Origin: Acanthosepion pharaonis
Lineage: Eukaryota > Mollusca > Cephalopoda > Sepiida > Sepiidae
Direction of reading: 5' to 3'
DNA: 64,000 nucleotides
NCBI GenBank assembly: GCA_903632075.3
Contig: CAHIKZ030002623.1
Location: 82,501 to 146,500 of the forward strand
Shown here: one piece after another, positions 60,007 to 64,000 of the stretch
How the letters are laid out: every line of letters begins with the position of its first letter
How positions within the stretch are numbered: the stretch's first letter is position 1
The notes under the pieces: model-generated
Seen by the model: the letters and a program-made list of their open reading frames with translations, nothing else
Database searches by the model: none
Told to the model about the DNA's origin: nothing
Translations under genes and position numbers: made by a program

Positions 60007-60201
60007 CTACGGGGCATAACCAGACTGGGCTTGAGCAAAAATTCTCCGTATATCTCGTATGTACGGGGTCGAGTAAGTGTCGACCTCACAAAACGAGACT
60101 CTGCCCGTAGGCATAGCCTCGCCTGGCTTCCTCTCGGCCTGGAAACAGTGAGTTTGACAAGCTGAGTACTCTCGAACCCAGAAGTTTGACACACACTGCA
60201 T
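60007..60201 (-). repeat. Relative of the 211-bp structured insertion, fused to the tandem array
   Basis: On the minus strand GAGTCTCGTTTTGTGAGGTC, CCCGTACATACGAG and AATTTTTGCTCAAGCC line up almost without gaps against GAGTCTCCTTCGGGGAGGTA, CCCGTTTATACGGG and ATTTTTTGGCCGAGCC of 52515-52592. The perfect hairpins of the 52-kb copy are largely lost. It directly adjoins the last GATGTGACACAAAGTC block of the array. Shared ancestry is clear by eye, though identity is moderate. Confidence 0.65.
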
Positions 60202-60239
60202 ATCAGCAGAGGTCTCCTGTGTTCAGTACACACATGTTA

Positions 60240-63200
60240 ATCCGTGTGATAGATCATACCACAGTTTCGGCTCTAGTTTTGTATGTTCACTGATTAAAGG
60301 TATACCATGGCAATGGTATTCTTAATTTATTTTCTTGCTATCTTTCAGCCCCGAGTGTTGTCAGGAGCACACATTTGCGGTTCTTAATGTCCTTTTTAAC
60401 TTTGCTGAAGTTTCAAAAATTTATGATAATAAAATGCCAGTTTAGGGAAAAAAATATGGAATTTGAATTATATTGATTTCTTTAAGTCGTTTTCTTGCCA
60501 CTCTTTATAATATTAATATCGGATGCCCTGGAATTAAGAATAGGCCGCTACCTGTCAAAACGCCCGCAAAAGAAAAAAAAAACAAATAAAAAGTAGTGTT
60601 TATCAGATTAAAACTGGCTTGGGTGATTTTTATAAAGAGTTGCGTGTAGTTGATTATCTTTCATATGATCGAGAAATGGTAGCGCAGTGCATTAAAATTT
60701 TCATATAACAAAACGAAGACAAGTACTTCATTTAGAAAACTATTGGCTTGACCAAAATGTTCCTTCGGTCATGAAGCACATAATTTACTTATCATACGGA
60801 ACGAATATTTTTGGCGAACCCGCTTGATGTAGTGTGTCGGACATCTTATTCACTTTGAATTGATGGACGCAATTAAAAATAATAATCGTTTAGAGAAAAT
60901 GCAAAGTATTTGTCAAATGTTTCTGTTAAGTATTTTCGTTTCACAAAGAGTCCAACTAAAAAAACTTATAGATGAGTGGTCAAAAAGAATAAAAAATAAA
61001 CGAAGGCAACTCTCCATGATATGTCTCTTTGTAGTGAAATCCTCCTTCCGAATAGCAATAAAGACATTCAGTTAAGTCTATATGTATTGGAATAATTAAT
61101 ATCACGAAAGTAACACTTTTTTTTTCCAGGAGAAAGTTATATCTAATTTGATTTTCAGCAAGGAAATAAATTATTAATATCTGTCAAAAAGGTGTGGAAA
61201 CGAGCGTTACGTACGAAACCGAATCTGCTCACTTCCGAACAACGAGAAAATCATTAATAAAAACAGGCTTAATGATAGATAAATTAACAGCAAAAAGAGG
61301 TCGGGGAATGAACAGAATGATAGCTACATTTGGTTGTCATTATGAGAACGCGTTAAATAAGCATAATTATATTTTAATTTGCTTACCACACTTCAACTAG
61401 GACATACGTAATATTATGTCCTTTTAAAATTAAACAAGTAGACATAGAATATACCAATCAAGGGCAGGAAATCGACGGAAAATAAATAAAAAAGCGGAAA
61501 ATAAAATTTTACAGGCCGGATGAGATCGAATATAGAAGAGTATAGAAGAATTAGAGTCGTTTACGTAAAAGGAATAAAAAAGAAGAAAATATCACTTACA
61601 TTGTGAAGATTTTTTTTTCTTAGGATGAGAACAACATTTTATTATTGAATATATTAAGTTAGAGAATAGAAGCCGACATATATCTACAGTCGGATATTTA
61701 CAAATATAAAAGCATTCAGCTTGGTTTTCAAACATCTCTTCCCTTCCCACGAATAGAAATTGGAAGTTGAGAGTGACAGTTTTAATAAATGATATGGAAT
61801 GTTAGTGCAAATTTCGTATTGCTTTTCTGTGAATACATTCAATAAAACATTAAAAGAAAAACCATAACACTTTCCCTGTAAAGCAATCTCCATATATAAG
61901 TGATTCAATAAGAAATGTTAGCCTTTCAACTAGATCGGCATTTCCTATTATTACAAAATTAGCATGTGGCACAACATAGCCTGTTCGAGTTTGCTTTAAA
62001 GAGAAAAGTTATTGAGGTTATTTTTTCACCCCTCTTTTTTTCTATTATTTCAATTGAGTTTGTCAGTGGAAGATCTATTGAAATGTCTCTCTATAGCCTA
62101 TCTGTAAACATGTACGCCGTCTGCAGTAAGGGCTAGCTGGTTATTCAGATATTTGAATTCTATACATACAAGACGCTTCTAAAAATATGTGACAATTCAA
62201 TTTAAACGTCGTAAATAACTACTGTTAGACATGCTTGAAATCACTTTTACGCATTTCTTTTTTTTTTTGCTGTTTTGGATAGGTTAATTCGATGCGTCCT
62301 TTAATAATACTGTTTTTTTTAATGCATATGGCGTTGCTTTAAGTCGGCTCAGAAGAATTTTATTTGCTTCTGGCGTCGACAGTTTCCTTGGTTTCCTGAC
62401 TTGTGAAGTATTGATGTTTAATTATTAATAAAAGTCCTATGTCTAATCGATGCAAAGATGATGATTATTTCTGTTCGGGGAGCTTTAATATTTTGAGCGA
62501 GATATTAAAAAAAAATGGCTGTTGACTTCAGCTAACCAACTTTGACACATAAATGGTAAAAATATCATGCCGATTCTCCGTGTGAAGGAAATGAGATGCA
62601 TTCAAAAACGATGGGGCGTTATGATAAAGAAATGAATGGAAACTGGGATTGGACAAATTCATTGAAAGACCATGCTCAACGAGTGACTACAAAAGTGTCC
62701 GAGTTTAAATGCTAATTATTTCTAATTTGTTCAACAAAATGTTATCAGATCTCAAGCAGAGAGGAGATTGCACTTTACTGCTTGATAACATTTTTTTCAG
62801 AAAATGTTTTAAAAAATGTTGATATTATAAAACTTCATGGCTATTTTTGAAGTGTTAATATAACACACTTATGTTATAATTTTTAAATAAATATTATTCG
62901 CTCCATTCTGTACTGAGCACTTTTTAAAAATCGTGGTTTTGATTTCTGGGAGTTTATTCAATCTATAGTAATCTTGTATTCGTCTATTATAAAACTGCTC
63001 TCATCTGTGTGATGTAATGATTAAGATTGTTAGATTAAATCACGTTAGAAAAATAACTTCATTTAATGAAATATGAAATATCGGGCGGGGGTGATTAAAT
63101 GATATATTTCCGGTTTACTAACATATAAGTTATTTTTTACAGTACATATATAATCGTAGGAAATTCTCGAATAAAGCGATTAGGAAGATAGTAAGATTTT

Positions 63201-63709
63201 TTTTTTCTTTCTTATTTTATCTAGATATTCAACGCAAACACTATGAATGTATTATAGTATTTATAATGCTATCACATTTAATCAATGCAACATTATTTGT
63301 TGATATTCCTAAATTATCAATATCGATAGAATATTAATGTCGACATTGTCGAGGAATTATCTGATTTGCTATTTTGGTCCTCATAATTTATGCACTCACA
63401 ACGTTTGTTTGGATTTACACACCAGTCATCTGGAAAGGACTTTAATTAAAAAAAAAAATAAAATAAAATTTTAACGAACTACTTTATTTCATCTGCTGGG
63501 GTGGATTTCTTTTCTTGTTTCACTTTCCAGGTTTACGAGATATTTCCTATTTATTACTCAAATTTCCATCACTTTGTCGCTTGTCTTTTTCTTCAACTGA
63601 AATAGAACGTGACTTTTTCGGCATTACCAAATTAGGAAAACAGGACAATGGGCTCAAATTGAATCACAATGTTTGGTTATAAATCCCAGCTATGTAACTG
63701 AGTACACAC
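60240..63709. other. AT-rich spacer, no gene recognised
   Basis: Frames at 60860-61075, 61194-61400 and 61684-61908 carry no motif. Only homopolymer A/T runs stand out. Confidence 0.45.
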
Positions 63710-63735
63710 ACTGAAGACTGTAGGTTTGATCATCC

Positions 63736-63757
63736 TTTCAAGGATGATCCGTCAAAT
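63736..63757. other. Perfect 8-bp hairpin
   Basis: GATCATCC and GGATGATC are separated by 6 bases. No T run follows, so no terminator-like role is implied. Confidence 0.6.
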
Positions 63758-63819
63758 ACCTACCTGGCACAGGGATCGCTTCTGGGCTGGTGGTATCACG
63801 GCTAGGACTAATTTGGACC

Positions 63820-63892
63820 GGCTCCGGCCTGGACCAGCTTGGACATGCCAAGACCAGCTATGACTAGCTGAGACCAGCGTTGACCAGCGGCC
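63820..63892 (+). repeat. Short GACCAGC-type minisatellite
   Basis: Diverged 10- to 13-base units around GGACCAGCTTGGAC repeat about six times, forming several small inverted pairs (for example TTGGCATGTCCAAG-type pairing). Confidence 0.7.
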
Positions 63893-64000
63893 CGAGTGAA
63901 AACATTTGGGTCCCCACGTTAAAAACTGACCTTGTGTCACAACCTGACTCAATGGGGGAGGGTCAAGTATATATACTGAAGACTGTAGGGTAGAGCTGCA

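Larger units (their letters stand above)
63710..63989 (-). repeat. Unit of the ~270-bp repeat family, flanked by direct repeats
   Basis: ACTGAAGACTGTAGG occurs at 63710-63724 and 63975-63989, 265 bases apart. Between them, the minus strand at about 63940-63885 reads TGACACAAGGTC, GTGGGGACCC and TTTTCACTCGGGC, matching the array near 59055-59125 and 59330-59365. The spacing is close to the array unit, so this is either a tandem unit or an insertion with a 15-bp duplication; the window ends before this can be decided. Confidence 0.65.

Noticed and set aside
59889..60233. 114-codon minus-strand frame
   Set aside because: It spans the fusion of the tandem array and the insertion relative, and its reading is not kept in other array units.

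Overview
This window looks like a stretch of AT-rich eukaryotic nuclear DNA, most likely intronic or intergenic, with no intact host protein-coding gene that I can support. The best guess for the organism is a cephalopod mollusc, probably octopus-like. This is inference from three things: very abundant long (TA)n and (CA)n(TA)n tracts, several tRNA-derived SINE-like repeats, and Jockey/CR1-group LINE, Gypsy and Helitron remains. The sequence alone does not prove it. Nearly all long open frames are accidental, sit in TA repeats (poly-Tyr-Ile), or belong to decayed transposons.

Layout. 0.7-3.0 kb is a frameshifted Jockey/CR1-group LINE with a mutated catalytic motif; two more fragments of the same family lie at 34.7-35.25 kb and, inverted, at 39.74-39.89 kb. 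A different RT relic is at 42.2-42.7 kb. 4.84-5.03 kb is a long palindrome between TA tracts. At 8.48 kb there is an acceptor fused directly to a donor (a recursive-splicing 'ratchet' signature). 9.97-10.68 kb is a Tc1/mariner-type (IS630-like) transposon relic with terminal inverted repeats. 11.2-11.5 and 35.35-35.64 kb are two copies of one repeat, possibly Penelope-related. 13.8-14.3 kb is an inverted pair of a tRNA-like SINE. 19-31.5 kb carries at least five copies of an unnamed repeat family, one with a 12-bp target duplication. 23.5, 37.0 and 37.8 kb carry a tRNA-derived SINE family. 26.9-27.1 kb is a 5S-rRNA-like segment joined to a tRNA-like segment.

The last 15 kb hold a ~145-bp minisatellite (49.6-50.2 kb), a GC-rich 211-bp insertion with three perfect hairpins and a 15-bp target duplication (52.44-52.65 kb), a Helitron with a doubled 5' end (53.7-54.4 kb), a Ty3/Gypsy relic on the minus strand with gag, RT, RNase H and integrase remains (56.3-58.9 kb), and a divergent ~270-bp tandem array (59.0-60.2 kb), whose family reappears at the window's right end. 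A relative of the 211-bp insertion is embedded in that array.

How it works together: the elements do not form a pathway. The window is a layered record of transposition, with several inverted repeat pairs that would fold into double-stranded RNA if transcribed. The most promising items are the 211-bp structured insertion and its relative at 60 kb, the ratchet splice site, the 5S/tRNA composite and the unnamed repeat family. All domain calls are by eye; no search was run.
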